From Aphelocoma coerulescens (taxonomy: Eukaryota > Chordata > Aves > Passeriformes > Corvidae): a stretch of 64,000 bases of DNA. The stretch is taken from NCBI RefSeq assembly GCF_041296385.1, contig NW_027183503.1:62001-126000 (forward strand), read 5' to 3'. How positions within the stretch are numbered: the first letter of the stretch is position 1; each line of letters starts with the position of its first letter. The translations under genes were made by a program, and so were the position numbers. The notes under the pieces are model-generated. The model made no database searches. It saw only the letters and a list, made by a program, of their open reading frames with translations, and was not told the origin of the DNA. Positions 48,228 through 61,345 of this stretch are shown piece after piece.

Positions 48228-50406
48228 TGCCTTTCAACTGAGCCTGAGAGGGGGGAGAGGAAAAAAAACCGGACAAACTTCTCAGAGCGTTTGTTCAAGG
48301 ACACACATACACACTCCTCTGCATCCTGCTTGCAGCAAGAGTGGAGGAAGCAACCTTGTTTCTTTTTAGCCAGTTTTCAGCTCTTTTTCTCTGGGGGGAG
48401 ATGGAGAGTTGAACTTTGTTTTCCTGGGACTTTGGGGGTTTTTTTCCCTTCTCCTCTTCTTGACTCTTTCAACATCAGAGCACATTGGGAGAATTTTCTC
48501 CCGAGGTTGGGGCCCTGAATGTGGGCCCATGAGCCAGCTGCAAGGAGGAGGAGAGAGACTACACCTACGGAAGTGTTGGGGTTCCTCCCCCCTGCCATGA
48601 GGTCATGGGAGAGGGGACCCTGGGGTAGAGGCATGGCCTGGGCACGGGGGGTCTCCCTGCTCCCTGCTCACATGTGCCCTAATCCTGTTCAGCACTGCTT
48701 ATTTTGTGTTGCCCTGTGCGAGGAGGGCCCTGGTTGTGCTGTGATTGCTCAGTTCTTTGGCAGTGCCCCGCCCATGTGGCTGGAGAAGAAAGAGCTCTGA
48801 AACTTCTCTCAAGAATCGCTCCCTGTTTCTTTGCACGGGCCTCGCTGTCTATGGATGTTTCAGGAGACCCCACCGAAACACAGAAGGACTCTCAAATTAT
48901 CCCAGCTTTCTCTGCACAGCGAGAGGTTTTAATATTTAGCATTGTTATCCTTTTCCTGTGTGTTTGTTAAAAAAATAGTTTTTATCTCTTTCACTTTCTT
49001 CCCAGGAAAGTTCTTTTTTCCAAAAACCTGGTGGGGGAGGGCTGGGTGTAACCTGCCTTCTATCAGAGGATATTTTCCTCCACATTTGTCCAAACCGGCA
49101 CAGCCTGTCCTTTCCTGGGTCTCTGTTGCAGATGGAAGCTGCTGGTGCCATTGTCAGCTTGAAGCACTCTTTTGATGCAAGCAGATGTTGCCAGGTGTGT
49201 TCAGCAGCTGTTGCTCAATGCTTATGCCAAGCTATTGTGTTCCTCATGGAACCAAGGAGCCATTGTGACACTGCAGGGGCTGATGGCATCAATGAGGCAA
49301 TTGTGACAGTAAAGAACCTCCTAGAAACAAGGCTCCATTGTGACACCGTGGGGAATCATGGAATCAAGGAGCCCATTGTGACACGGCTGCACGGAACCAA
49401 TGGTCCATGGTTACACGGCGGATTCAAGAAGAGCACAGTGACACCACGCAACATCACGGAACCATAGGTCCATTGTGACACAGCGGGGCCTCATGGAAAC
49501 AAGGGGACCATTGTGGCAAAGCAGGGCCTAATGGAAGCATGGAGAGCATTGTGACACTAAGGAAACTCCTGGAACCAAGATGACCACTGGCACATAATGG
49601 AACCTCATGGAAGCAAGCATCCATGATGACTTTGGAGGGCCTCAGGGACCACAGGACCCATTGTGACACAGCAGGACCTGGTGGAACCAAGGAGCCTTTG
49701 TGATACTCCACATCCACATGGAAGCCAGGGTGCACTGAGACACAGCGGGGCCTTGTTGGAACCAAAGACACCTCTGCAAAAAGCAGGCTAGCTCATAGAA
49801 GCAAGGAGTCCTTTGTTACAACATCAAACCTATGGAAGCAAGGGACCATTGTGACACTGCGGGGCCTCATGGAACCAATTGTCCATGATGACAATGCGGA
49901 TCAAAAGAGACCATGGTGACACTGCGGAACCTGATGGAACCAAGGAGCCATTGTGACACAGTGGGGCCTCATGGAATCAAGGAGACCATTGTGACCCAGG
50001 TGTTGCATGGGAAGGCAAGGAGCCATTGTGACACTTTGGGCTTCTTCCCTTGAGCTCTGCAGCTGGCTGTCCCAGCCCAGCGCACCATGTGCCACCTGCT
50101 CTCCTCAGGGCTCTGCCTGCACACAGCCCCAGGAGAAGTTTTCCTGTTTGCAAGGAAAGAATGGAAAAGCCGGAGCAGGTTTCCTAAACAACAAACCCCA
50201 CTCAGGAGCCACATGCTCAGTACAGGCTGCCGGGAACGATGTCCCCTTTCTACAAGGGTCAGTGTGAGCAGGAATGAATGATCTCTGGGAGCAGAATTCT
50301 CGGAGTCTTTCCACTGAATTCTCTGTCCCTGTGTCTTGGGGTGACTTTATCATGTGTATCCCCCTATTGCTGCTCTATGCCCAGAAGTGAACTTTGTGCA
50401 TTTCTG
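48228..50406 (+). repeat. Monomer 23 (first dimer copy, position 1)
   Basis: Length 2,179 bp; barcode 1020/790/369; subrepeat block 49248-50037. It carries CATCAATGAGG, GTAAAGAACC and CTGCACGG, a set elsewhere linked to the extra 38-bp copy, yet it lacks that copy. The 3' part is A-like, with CTGCCGGG and five C in ATCCCCCTA. Confidence 0.95.
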
Positions 50407-52590
50407 TGCCTTTCAACTGAGCCTGAGAGGGGGGAGAGGAAAAAAAAGCCAGACAAACTTCTCAGAGCGTTTGTTCAAGGACACACATACACACTCCTCT
50501 GCATCCTGCTTGCAGCAAGAGCAGAGGAAGCAACTTTGTTTCTTTTTAGCCAGTTTTCAGCTCCTTTTCTCTGGAGGGAGATGGAGAGTTGAACTTTGTT
50601 TTCCTGGGACTTCGGGGGTTTTTTTTCCCTTCTTCTCTTCTTGACTCTTTCAACATCAGAGCACATTGGGAGAATTTTCTCCCGAGGTGGGGGCCCTGAA
50701 TGTGGGCCCATGAGCCAGCTGCAAGGAGGAGGAGAGAGACTACACCTACGGAAGTGTTGGGGTTCCTCCCCCCTGCCATGAGGTCATGGGAGAGGGGACC
50801 CTGGGGTAGAGGCATGGCCTGGGCACGGGGGTCTCCCTGCTCCCTGCTCACATGTGCCCTAACCCTGTTCAGCACTGCTTATTTTGTGTTGCCTTGTGCG
50901 AGGAGGGCCCTGGTTGTGCTGTGATTGCTCAGTTCTTTGGCAGTGCCCCGCCCATGTGGCTGGAGAAGAAAGAGCTCTGAAACTTCTCTCAAGAATCGCT
51001 CCCTGTTTCTTTGCACGGGCCTCGCTGTCTATGGATGTTTCAGGAGACCCCACCGAAACACGGAAGGACTCTCAAATTATCCCAGCTTTCTCTGCACAGC
51101 GAGAGGTTTTAATATTTAGCATTGCTATCCTTTTCCTGTGTGTTTGTTAAAAAAATAGTTTTTATCTCTTTCACTTTCTTCCCAGGAAAGTTCTTTTTTC
51201 CAAAAACCTGGTGGGGGAGGGCTGGGTGTAACCTGCCTTCTATCAGAGGATATTTTCCTCCACATTTGTCCAAACCGGCACAGCCTGTCCTTTCCTGGGT
51301 CTCTGTTGCAGATGGAAGCTGCTGGTGCCATTGTCAGCTTGAAGCCCTCTTTTGATGCAAGCAGATGTTGCCAGGTGTGTTCAGCAGCTGTTGCTCAATG
51401 CTTATGCCAAGCTATTGTGTTCCTCATGGAACCAAGGAGCCATTGTGACACTGCAGGGGCTGATGGCATCAAGGAGGCAATTGTGACAGTACAGAACCTC
51501 CTAGAAACAAGGCTCCATTGTGACACCGTGGGGAATCATGGAATCAAGGAGCCCATTGTGACACAGCCAGGCCGCATGGAACCAATGGTCCATGGTTACA
51601 CTGCGGATTCAAGAAGAGCACGGTGACACCACGCAACATCACGGAACCATAGGTCCATTGTGACACAGCGGGGCCTCATGGAAACAAGGGGACCATTGTG
51701 GCAAAGCAGGGCCTAATGGAAGCATGGAGGGCATTGTGACACTAAGGAAACTCCTGGAACCAAGATGACCACTGGCACATAATGGAACCTCATGGAAGCA
51801 AGCCTCCACGATGACTTTGGAGGGCCTCAGGGACCACAGGACCCATTGTGACACAGCAGGACCTGGTGGAACCAAGGAGCCTTTGTGATACTCCACATCC
51901 ACATGGAAGCCAGGGTGCACTGAGACACAGCGGGGCCTTGTTGGAACCAAAGACACCTCTGCAAAAAGCAGGCTAGCTCATAGAAGCAAGGAGTCCATTG
52001 TTACAACATCAAAGCTATGGAAGCAAGGGACCATTGTGACACTGCGGGGCCTCATGGAACCAATTGTCCATGATGACAGTGCGGATCAAAAGAGACCATG
52101 GTGACACTGCGGAACCTGATGGAACCAAGGAGCCATTGTGACACAGTGGGGCCTCATGGAATCAAGGAGACCATTGTGACCCAGGTGTTGCATGGGAAGG
52201 CAAGGAGCCATTGTGACACTTTGGGCTTCTTCCCTTGAGCTCTGCAGCTGGCTGTCCCAGCCCAGCGCACCATGTGCCACCTGCTCTCCTCAGGGCTCTG
52301 CCTGCACACAGCCCCAGGAGAAGTTTTCCTGTTTGCAAGGAAAGAATGGAAAAGCCGGAGCAGGTTTCCTAAACAACAAACCCCACTCAGGAGCCACATG
52401 CTCAGTACAGGCTGCCTGGAACGATGTCCCCTTTCTACAAGGGTCAGTGTGAGCAGGAATGAATGATCTCTGGGAGCAGAATTCTCGGAGTCTTTCCACT
52501 GAATTCTCTGTCCCTGTGTCTTGGGGTGACTTTATTGTGTGTATCCCCTATTGCTGCTCTATGCCCAGAAGTGAACTTTGTGCATTTCTG
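50407..52590 (+). repeat. Monomer 24 (first dimer copy, position 2)
   Basis: Length 2,184 bp; barcode 1021/795/368; subrepeat block 51428-52222. It starts like type B (GCCAGAC, CTGGAGGGAG) and continues with GCCTTGTGCG, CACGGAAGG, GCATTGCTATCC and the 795-bp block allele ACACAGCCAGGCCGCATGG. Confidence 0.95.
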
Positions 52591-54769
52591 TGCCTTTCAA
52601 CTGAGCCTGAGAGGGGGGAGAGGAAAAAAAACCGGACAAACTTCTCAGAGCGTTTGTTCAAGGACACACATACACACTCCTCTGCATCCTGCTTGCAGCA
52701 AGAGTGGAGGAAGCAACCTTGTTTCTTTTTAGCCAGTTTTCAGCTCTTTTTCTCTGGGGGGAGATGGAGAGTTGAACTTTGTTTTCCTGGGACTTTGGGG
52801 GTTTTTTTCCCTTCTCCTCTTCTTGACTCTTTCAACATCAGAGCACATTGGGAGAATTTTCTCCCGAGGTTGGGGCCCTGAATGTGGGCCCATGAGCCAG
52901 CTGCAAGGAGGAGGAGAGAGACTACACCTACGGAAGTGTTGGGGTTCCTCCCCCCTGCCATGAGGTCATGGGAGAGGGGACCCTGGGGTAGAGGCATGGC
53001 CTGGGCACGGGGGGTCTCCCTGCTCCCTGCTCACATGTGCCCTAATCCTGTTCAGCACTGCTTATTTTGTGTTGCCCTGTGCGAGGAGGGCCCTGGTTGT
53101 GCTGTGATTGCTCAGTTCTTTGGCAGTGCCCCGCCCATGTGGCTGGAGAAGAAAGAGCTCTGAAACTTCTCTCAAGAATCGCTCCCTGTTTCTTTGCACG
53201 GGCCTCGCTGTCTATGGATGTTTCAGGAGACCCCACCGAAACACAGAAGGACTCTCAAATTATCCCAGCTTTCTCTGCACAGCGAGAGGTTTTAATATTT
53301 AGCATTGTTATCCTTTTCCTGTGTGTTTGTTAAAAAAATAGTTTTTATCTCTTTCACTTTCTTCCCAGGAAAGTTCTTTTTTCCAAAAACCTGGTGGGGG
53401 AGGGCTGGGTGTAACCTGCCTTCTATCAGAGGATATTTTCCTCCACATTTGTCCAAACCGGCACAGCCTGTCCTTTCCTGGGTCTCTGTTGCAGATGGAA
53501 GCTGCTGGTGCCATTGTCAGCTTGAAGCACTCTTTTGATGCAAGCAGATGTTGCCAGGTGTGTTCAGCAGCTGTTGCTCAATGCTTATGCCAAGCTATTG
53601 TGTTCCTCATGGAACCAAGGAGCCATTGTGACACTGCAGGGGCTGATGGCATCAATGAGGCAATTGTGACAGTAAAGAACCTCCTAGAAACAAGGCTCCA
53701 TTGTGACACCGTGGGGAATCATGGAATCAAGGAGCCCATTGTGACACGGCTGCACGGAACCAATGGTCCATGGTTACACGGCGGATTCAAGAAGAGCACA
53801 GTGACACCACGCAACATCACGGAACCATAGGTCCATTGTGACACAGCGGGGCCTCATGGAAACAAGGGGACCATTGTGGCAAAGCAGGGCCTAATGGAAG
53901 CATGGAGAGCATTGTGACACTAAGGAAACTCCTGGAACCAAGATGACCACTGGCACATAATGGAACCTCATGGAAGCAAGCATCCATGATGACTTTGGAG
54001 GGCCTCAGGGACCACAGGACCCATTGTGACACAGCAGGACCTGGTGGAACCAAGGAGCCTTTGTGATACTCCACATCCACATGGAAGCCAGGGTGCACTG
54101 AGACACAGCGGGGCCTTGTTGGAACCAAAGACACCTCTGCAAAAAGCAGGCTAGCTCATAGAAGCAAGGAGTCCTTTGTTACAACATCAAACCTATGGAA
54201 GCAAGGGACCATTGTGACACTGCGGGGCCTCATGGAACCAATTGTCCATGATGACAATGCGGATCAAAAGAGACCATGGTGACACTGCGGAACCTGATGG
54301 AACCAAGGAGCCATTGTGACACAGTGGGGCCTCATGGAATCAAGGAGACCATTGTGACCCAGGTGTTGCATGTGAAGGCAAGGAGCCATTGTGACACTTT
54401 GGGCTTCTTCCCTTGAGCTCTGCAGCTGGCTGTCCCAGCCCAGCGCACCATGTGCCACCTGCTCTCCTCAGGGCTCTGCCTGCACACAGCCCCAGGAGAA
54501 GTTTTCCTGTTTGCAAGGAAAGAATGGAAAAGCCGGAGCAGGTTTCCTAAACAACAAACCCCACTCAGGAGCCACATGCTCAGTACAGGCTGCCGGGAAC
54601 GATGTCCCCTTTCTACAAGGGTCAGTGTGAGCAGGAATGAATGATCTCTGGGAGCAGAATTCTCGGAGTCTTTCCACTGAATTCTCTGTCCCTGTGTCTT
54701 GGGGTGACTTTATCATGTGTATCCCCCTATTGCTGCTCTATGCCCAGAAGTGAACTTTGTGCATTTCTG
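52591..54769 (+). repeat. Monomer 25 (second dimer copy, position 1)
   Basis: Length 2,179 bp; barcode 1020/790/369; subrepeat block 53611-54400. It matches monomer 23 except for GCATGTGAAGG near 54369. Confidence 0.95.
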
Positions 54770-56953
54770 TGCCTTTCAACTGAGCCTGAGAGGGGGGAGA
54801 GGAAAAAAAAGCCAGACAAACTTCTCAGAGCGTTTGTTCAAGGACACACATACACACTCCTCTGCATCCTGCTTGCAGCAAGAGCAGAGGAAGCAACTTT
54901 GTTTCTTTTTAGCCAGTTTTCAGCTCCTTTTCTCTGGAGGGAGATGGAGAGTTGAACTTTGTTTTCCTGGGACTTCGGGGGTTTTTTTTCCCTTCTTCTC
55001 TTCTTGACTCTTTCAACATCAGAGCACATTGGGAGAATTTTCTCCCGAGGTGGGGGCCCTGAATGTGGGCCCATGAGCCAGCTGCAAGGAGGAGGAGAGA
55101 GACTACACCTACGGAAGTGTTGGGGTTCCTCCCCCCTGCCATGAGGTCATGGGAGAGGGGACCCTGGGGTAGAGGCATGGCCTGGGCACGGGGGTCTCCC
55201 TGCTCCCTGCTCACATGTGCCCTAACCCTGTTCAGCACTGCTTATTTTGTGTTGCCTTGTGCGAGGAGGGCCCTGGTTGTGCTGTGATTGCTCAGTTCTT
55301 TGGCAGTGCCCCGCCCATGTGGCTGGAGAAGAAAGAGCTCTGAAACTTCTCTCAAGAATCGCTCCCTGTTTCTTTGCACGGGCCTCGCTGTCTATGGATG
55401 TTTCAGGAGACCCCACCGAAACACGGAAGGACTCTCAAATTATCCCAGCTTTCTCTGCACAGCGAGAGCTTTTAATATTTAGCATTGCTATCCTTTTCCT
55501 GTGTGTTTGTTAAAAAAATAGTTTTTATCTCTTTCACTTTCTTCCCAGGAAAGTTCTTTTTTCCAAAAACCTGGTGGGGGAGGGCTGGGTGTAACCTGCC
55601 TTCTATCAGAGGATATTTTCCTCCACATTTGTCCAAACCGGCACAGCCTGTCCTTTCCTGGGTCTCTGTTGCAGATGGAAGCTGCTGGTGCCATTGTCAG
55701 CTTGAAGCCCTCTTTTGATGCAAGCAGATGTTGCCAGGTGTGTTCAGCAGCTGTTGCTCAATGCTTATGCCAAGCTATTGTGTTCCTCATGGAACCAAGG
55801 AGCCATTGTGACACTGCAGGGGCTGATGGCATCAAGGAGGCAATTGTGACAGTACAGAACCTCCTAGAAACAAGGCTCCATTGTGACACCGTGGGGAATC
55901 ATGGAATCAAGGAGCCCATTGTGACACAGCCAGGCCGCATGGAACCAATGGTCCATGGTTACACTGCGGATTCAAGAAGAGCACGGTGACACCACGCAAC
56001 ATCACGGAACCATAGGTCCATTGTGACACAGCGGGGCCTCATGGAAACAAGGGGACCATTGTGGCAAAGCAGGGCCTAATGGAAGCATGGAGGGCATTGT
56101 GACACTAAGGAAACTCCTGGAACCAAGATGACCACTGGCACATAATGGAACCTCATGGAAGCAAGCCTCCACGATGACTTTGGAGGGCCTCAGGGACCAC
56201 AGGACCCATTGTGACACAGCAGGACCTGGTGGAACCAAGGAGCCTTTGTGATACTCCACATCCACATGGAAGCCAGGGTGCACTGAGACACAGCGGGGCC
56301 TTGTTGGAACCAAAGACACCTCTGCAAAAAGCAGGCTAGCTCATAGAAGCAAGGAGTCCATTGTTACAACATCAAAGCTATGGAAGCAAGGGACCATTGT
56401 GACACTGCGGGGCCTCATGGAACCAATTGTCCATGATGACAGTGCGGATCAAAAGAGACCATGGTGACACTGCGGAACCTGATGGAACCAAGGAGCCATT
56501 GTGACACAGTGGGGCCTCATGGAATCAAGGAGACCATTGTGACCCAGGTGTTGCATGGGAAGGCAAGGAGCCATTGTGACACTTTGGGCTTCTTCCCTTG
56601 AGCTCTGCAGCTGGCTGTCCCAGCCCAGCGCACCATGTGCCACCTGCTCTCCTCAGGGCTCTGCCTGCACACAGCCCCAGGAGAAGTTTTCCTGTTTGCA
56701 AGGAAAGAATGGAAAAGCCGGAGCAGGTTTCCTAAACAACAAACCCTACTCAGGAGCCACATGCTCAGTACAGGCTGCCTGGAACGATGTCCCCTTTCTA
56801 CAAGGGTCAGTGTGAGCAGGAATGAATGATCTCTGGGAGCAGAATTCTCGGAGTCTTTCCACTGAATTCTCTGTCCCTGTGTCTTGGGGTGACTTTATTG
56901 TGTGTATCCCCTATTGCTGCTCTATGCCCAGAAGTGAACTTTGTGCATTTCTG
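54770..56953 (+). repeat. Monomer 26 (second dimer copy, position 2)
   Basis: Length 2,184 bp; barcode 1021/795/368; subrepeat block 55791-56585. It matches monomer 24 except for GCGAGAGC in place of GCGAGAGG near 55465 and CCCTACTC near 56745. Confidence 0.95.
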
Positions 56954-59132
56954 TGCCTTTCAACTGAGCCTGAGAGGGGGGAGAGGAAAAAAAACCGGAC
57001 AAACTTCTCAGAGCGTTTGTTCAAGGACACACATACACACTCCTCTGCATCCTGCTTGCAGCAAGAGTGGAGGAAGCAACCTTGTTTCTTTTTAGCCAGT
57101 TTTCAGCTCTTTTTCTCTGGGGGGAGATGGAGAGTTGAACTTTGTTTTCCTGGGACTTTGGGGGTTTTTTTCCCTTCTCCTCTTCTTGACTCTTTCAACA
57201 TCAGAGCACATTGGGAGAATTTTCTCCCGAGGTTGGGGCCCTGAATGTGGGCCCATGAGCCAGCTGCAAGGAGGAGGAGAGAGACTACACCTACGGAAGT
57301 GTTGGGGTTCCTCCCCCCTGCCATGAGGTCATGGGAGAGGGGACCCTGGGGTAGAGGCATGGCCTGGGCACGGGGGGTCTCCCTGCTCCCTGCTCACATG
57401 TGCCCTAATCCTGTTCAGCACTGCTTATTTTGTGTTGCCCTGTGCGAGGAGGGCCCTGGTTGTGCCGTGATTGCTCAGTTCTTTGGCAGTGCCCCGCCCA
57501 TGTGGCTGGAGAAGAAAGAGCTCTGAAACTTCTCTCAAGAATCGCTCCCTGTTTCTTTGCACGGGCCTCGCTGTCTATGGATGTTTCAGGAGACCCCACC
57601 GAAACACGGAAGGACTCTCAAATTATCCCAGCTTTCTCTGCACAGCGAGAGCTTTTAATATTTAGCATTGCTATCCTTTTCCTGTGTGTTTGTTAAAAAA
57701 ATAGTTTTTATCTCTTTCACTTTCTTCCCAGGAAAGTTCTTTTTTCCAAAAACCTGGTGGGGGAGGGCTGGGTGTAACCTGCCTTCTATCAGAGGATATT
57801 TTCCTCCAAATTTGTCCAAACCGGCACAGCCTGTCCTTTCCTGGGTCTCTGTTGCAGATGGAAGCTGCTGGTGCCATTGTCAGCTTGAAGCCCTCTTTTG
57901 ATGCAAGCAGATGTTGCCAGGTGTGTTCAGCAGCTGTTGCTCAATGCTTATGCCAAGCTATTGTGTTCCTCATGGAACCAAGGAGCCATTGTGACACTGC
58001 AGGGGCTGATGGCATCAAGGAGGCAATTGTGACAGTACAGAACCTCCTAGAAACAAGGCTCCATTGTGACACCGTGGGGAATCATGGAATCAAGGAGCCC
58101 ATTGTGACACAGCCAGGCCGCATGGAACCAATGGTCCATGGTTACACTGCGGATTCAAGAAGAGCACGGTGACACCACGCAACATCATGGAACCATAGGT
58201 CCATTGTGACACAGCGGGGCCTCATGGAAACAAGGGGACCATTGTGGCAAAGCAGGGCCTAATGGAAGCATGGAGAGCATTGTGACACTAAGGAAACTCC
58301 TGGAACCAAGATGACCACTGGCACATAATGGAACCTCATGGAAGCAAGCCTCCACGATGGTTTTGGAGGGCCTCAGGGACCACAGGACCCATTGTGACAC
58401 AGCAGGACCTGGTGGAACCAAGGAGCCTTTGTGATACTCCAGATCCACATGGAAGCCAGGGTGCACTGAGACACAGCGGGGCCTTGTTGGAACCAAAGAC
58501 ACCTCTGCAAAAAGCAGGCTAGCTCATAGAAGCAAGGAGTCCTTTGTTACAACATCAAACCTATGGAAGCAAGGGACCATTGTGACACTGCGGGGCCTCA
58601 TGGAACCAATTGTCCATGATGACAGTGCGGATCAAAAGAGACCATGGTGACACTGCGGAACCTGATGGAACCAAGGAGCCATTGTGACACAGTGGGGCCT
58701 CATGGAATCAAGGAGACCATTGTGACCCAGGTGTTGCATGGGAAGGCAAGGAGCCATTGTGACACTTTGGGCTTCTTCCCTTGAGCTCTGCAGCTGGCTG
58801 TCCCAGCCCAGCGCACCATGTGCCACCTGCTCTCCTCAGGGCTCTGCCTGCACACAGCCCCAGGAGAAGTTTTCCTGTTTGCAAGGAAAGAATGGAAAAG
58901 CCGGAGCAGGTTTCCTAAACAACAAACCCCACTCAGGAGCCACATGCTCAGTACAGGCTGCCTGGAACGATGTCCCCTTTCTACAAGGGTCAGTGTGAGC
59001 AGGAATGATCTCTGGGAGCAGAATTCTCGGAGTCTTTCCACTGAATTCTCTGTCCCTGTGTCTTGGGGTGACTTTATCATGTGTATCCCCTATTGCTGCT
59101 CTATGCCCAGAAGTGAACTTTGTGCATTTCTG
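56954..59132 (+). repeat. Monomer 27 (mosaic, 795/364)
   Basis: Length 2,179 bp; barcode 1020/795/364; subrepeat block 57974-58768. The first ~650 bp follow monomers 23 and 25. From CACGGAAGG (about 57605) to about 58530 it follows monomer 12. The 3' part then has the GAAT loss. It marks the end of the 4,363-bp dimer pattern. Confidence 0.94.
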
Positions 59133-61345
59133 TGCCTTTCAACTGAGCCTGAGAGGGGGGAGAGGAAAAAAAACCGGACAAACTTCTCAGAGCGTTTGTT
59201 CAAGGACACACATACACACTCCTCTGCATCCTGCTTGCAGCAAGAGCAGAGGGAAGCAACTTTGTTTCTTTTTAGCCAATTTTCAGCTCCTTTTCTCTGG
59301 GGGGAGATGGAGAGTTGAACTTTGTTTTCCTGGGACTTCGGGGGTTTTTTTTCCCTTCTCCTCTTCTTGACTCTTTCAACATCAGAGCACATTGGGAGAA
59401 TTTTCTCCCGAGGTTGGGGCCCTGAATGTGGGCCCATGAGCCAGCTGCAAGGAGGAGGAGAGAGACTACACCTACGGAAGTGTTGGGGTTCCTCCCCCCT
59501 GCCATGAGGTCATGGGAGAGGGGACCCTGGGGTAGAGGCATGGCCTGGGCACGGGGGTCTCCCTGCTCCCTGCTCACATGTGCCCTAACCCTGTTCAGCA
59601 CTGCTTATTTTGTGTTGCCCTGTGCGAGGAGGGCCCTGGTTGTGCCGTGATTGCTCAGTTCTTTGGCAGTGCCCCGCCCATGTGGCTGGAGAAGAAAGAG
59701 CTCTGCAACTTCTCTCAAGAATCGCTCCCTGTTTCTTTGCACGGGCCTCGCTGTCTATGGATGTTTCAGGAGACCCCACCGAAACACAGAAGGACTCTCA
59801 AATTATCCCAGCTTTCTCTGCACAGCGAGAGGTTTTAATATTTAGCATTGTTATCCTTTTCCTGTGTGTTTGTTAAAAAAATAGTTTTTATCTCTTTCAC
59901 TTTCTTCCCAGGAAAGTTCTTTTTTCCAAAAACCTGGTGGGGGAGGGCTGGGTGTAACCTGCCTTCTATAAGAGGATATTTTCCTCCAAATTTGTCCAAA
60001 CCGGCACAGCCTGTCCTTTCCTGGGTCTCTGTTGCAGATGGAAGCTGCTGGTGCCATTGTCAGCTTGAAGCACTCTTTTGATGCAAGCAGATGTTGCCAG
60101 GTGTGTTCAGCAGCTGTTGCTCAATGCTTATGCCAAGCTATTGTGTTCCTCATGGAACCAAGGAGCCATTGTGACACTGCAGGGGCTGATGGCATCAATG
60201 AGGCAATTGTGACAGTAAAGAACCTCCTAGAAACAAGGCTCCATTGTGACACCGTGGGGAATCATGGAATCAAGGAGCCCATTGTGACACGGCTGCACGG
60301 AACCAATGGTCCATGGTTACACGGCGGATTCAAGAAGAGCACAGTGACACCACGCAACATCACGGAACCATAGGTCCATTGTGACACAGCAAGGCCGCAT
60401 GGAAACAAGGGGACCATTGTGGCAAAGCAGGGCCTAATGGAAGCCTGGAGAGCATTGTGACATTGTGGGGAATCATGGAAACATGGAGAGCATTGTGACA
60501 CTAAGGAAACTCCTGGAACCAAGATGACCACTGGCACATAATGGAACCTCATGGAAGCAAGCATCCATGATGACTTTGGAGGGCCTCAGGGACCACAGGA
60601 CCCATTGTGACACAGCAGGACCTGGTGGAACCAAGGAGCCTTTGTGATACTCCAGATCCACATGGAAGCCAGGGTGCACTGAGACACAGCGGGGCCTTGT
60701 TGGAACCAAAGACACCTCTGCAAAAAGCAGGCTAGCTCATAGAAGCAAGGAGTCCATTGTTACAACATCAAAGCTATGGAAGCAAGGGACCATTGTGACA
60801 CTGCGGGGCCTCATGGAACCAATTGTCCATGATGACAGTGCGGATCAAAAGAGACCATGGTGACACTGCGGAACCTGATGGAACCAAGGAGCCATTGTGA
60901 CACAGTGGGGCCTCATGGAATCAAGGAGACCATTGTGACCCAGGTGTTGCATGGGAAGGCAAGGAGCCATTGTGACACTTTGGGCTTCTTCCCTTGAGCT
61001 CTGCAGCTGGCTGTCCCAGCCCAGCGCACCATGTGCCACCTGCTCTCCTCAGGGCTCTGCCTGCACACAGCCCCAGGAGAAGTTTTCCTGTTTGCAAGGA
61101 AAGAATGGAAAAGCCGGAGCAGGTTTCCTAAACAACAAACCCCACTCAGGAGCCACATGCTCAGTACAGGCTGCCTGGAACGATGTCCCCTTTCTACAAG
61201 GGTCAGTGTGAGCAGGAATGATCTCTGGGAGCAGAATTCTCGGAGTCTTTCCACTGAATTCTCTGTCCCTGTGTCTTGGGGTGACTTTATCATGTGTATC
61301 CCCTATTGCTGCTCTATGCCCAGAAGTGAACTTTGTGCATTTCTG
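59133..61345 (+). repeat. Monomer 28 (mosaic, long form)
   Basis: Length 2,213 bp; barcode 1021/828/364; subrepeat block 60154-60981, extra copy 60439-60476. The 5' end is F-like (AGAGGGAAGC), then GAGGTTGGGG, CTCTGCAAC and TATAAGAG at 59967. It pairs TATAAGAG with TCCAAATTT, whereas the other TATAAGAG monomers have TCCACATTT. Confidence 0.94.

Larger units (their letters stand above)
48228..56953 (+). repeat. Higher-order repeat: second dimer, two copies of 4,363 bp
   Basis: Copy 1 is 48228-52590 (monomers 23-24) and copy 2 is 52591-56953 (monomers 25-26). Both copies are exactly 4,363 bp with barcodes 1020/790/369 and 1021/795/368. The second monomer of each carries CACGGAAGG and GCATTGCTATCC in place of CACAGAAGG and GCATTGTTATCC. 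Visible differences are few: GCATGGGAAGG against GCATGTGAAGG near 50010 and 54373, and GAGAGG against GAGAGC before the TTTTAATATTT motif. A third copy starts in monomer 27 but switches family partway. Confidence 0.85.
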
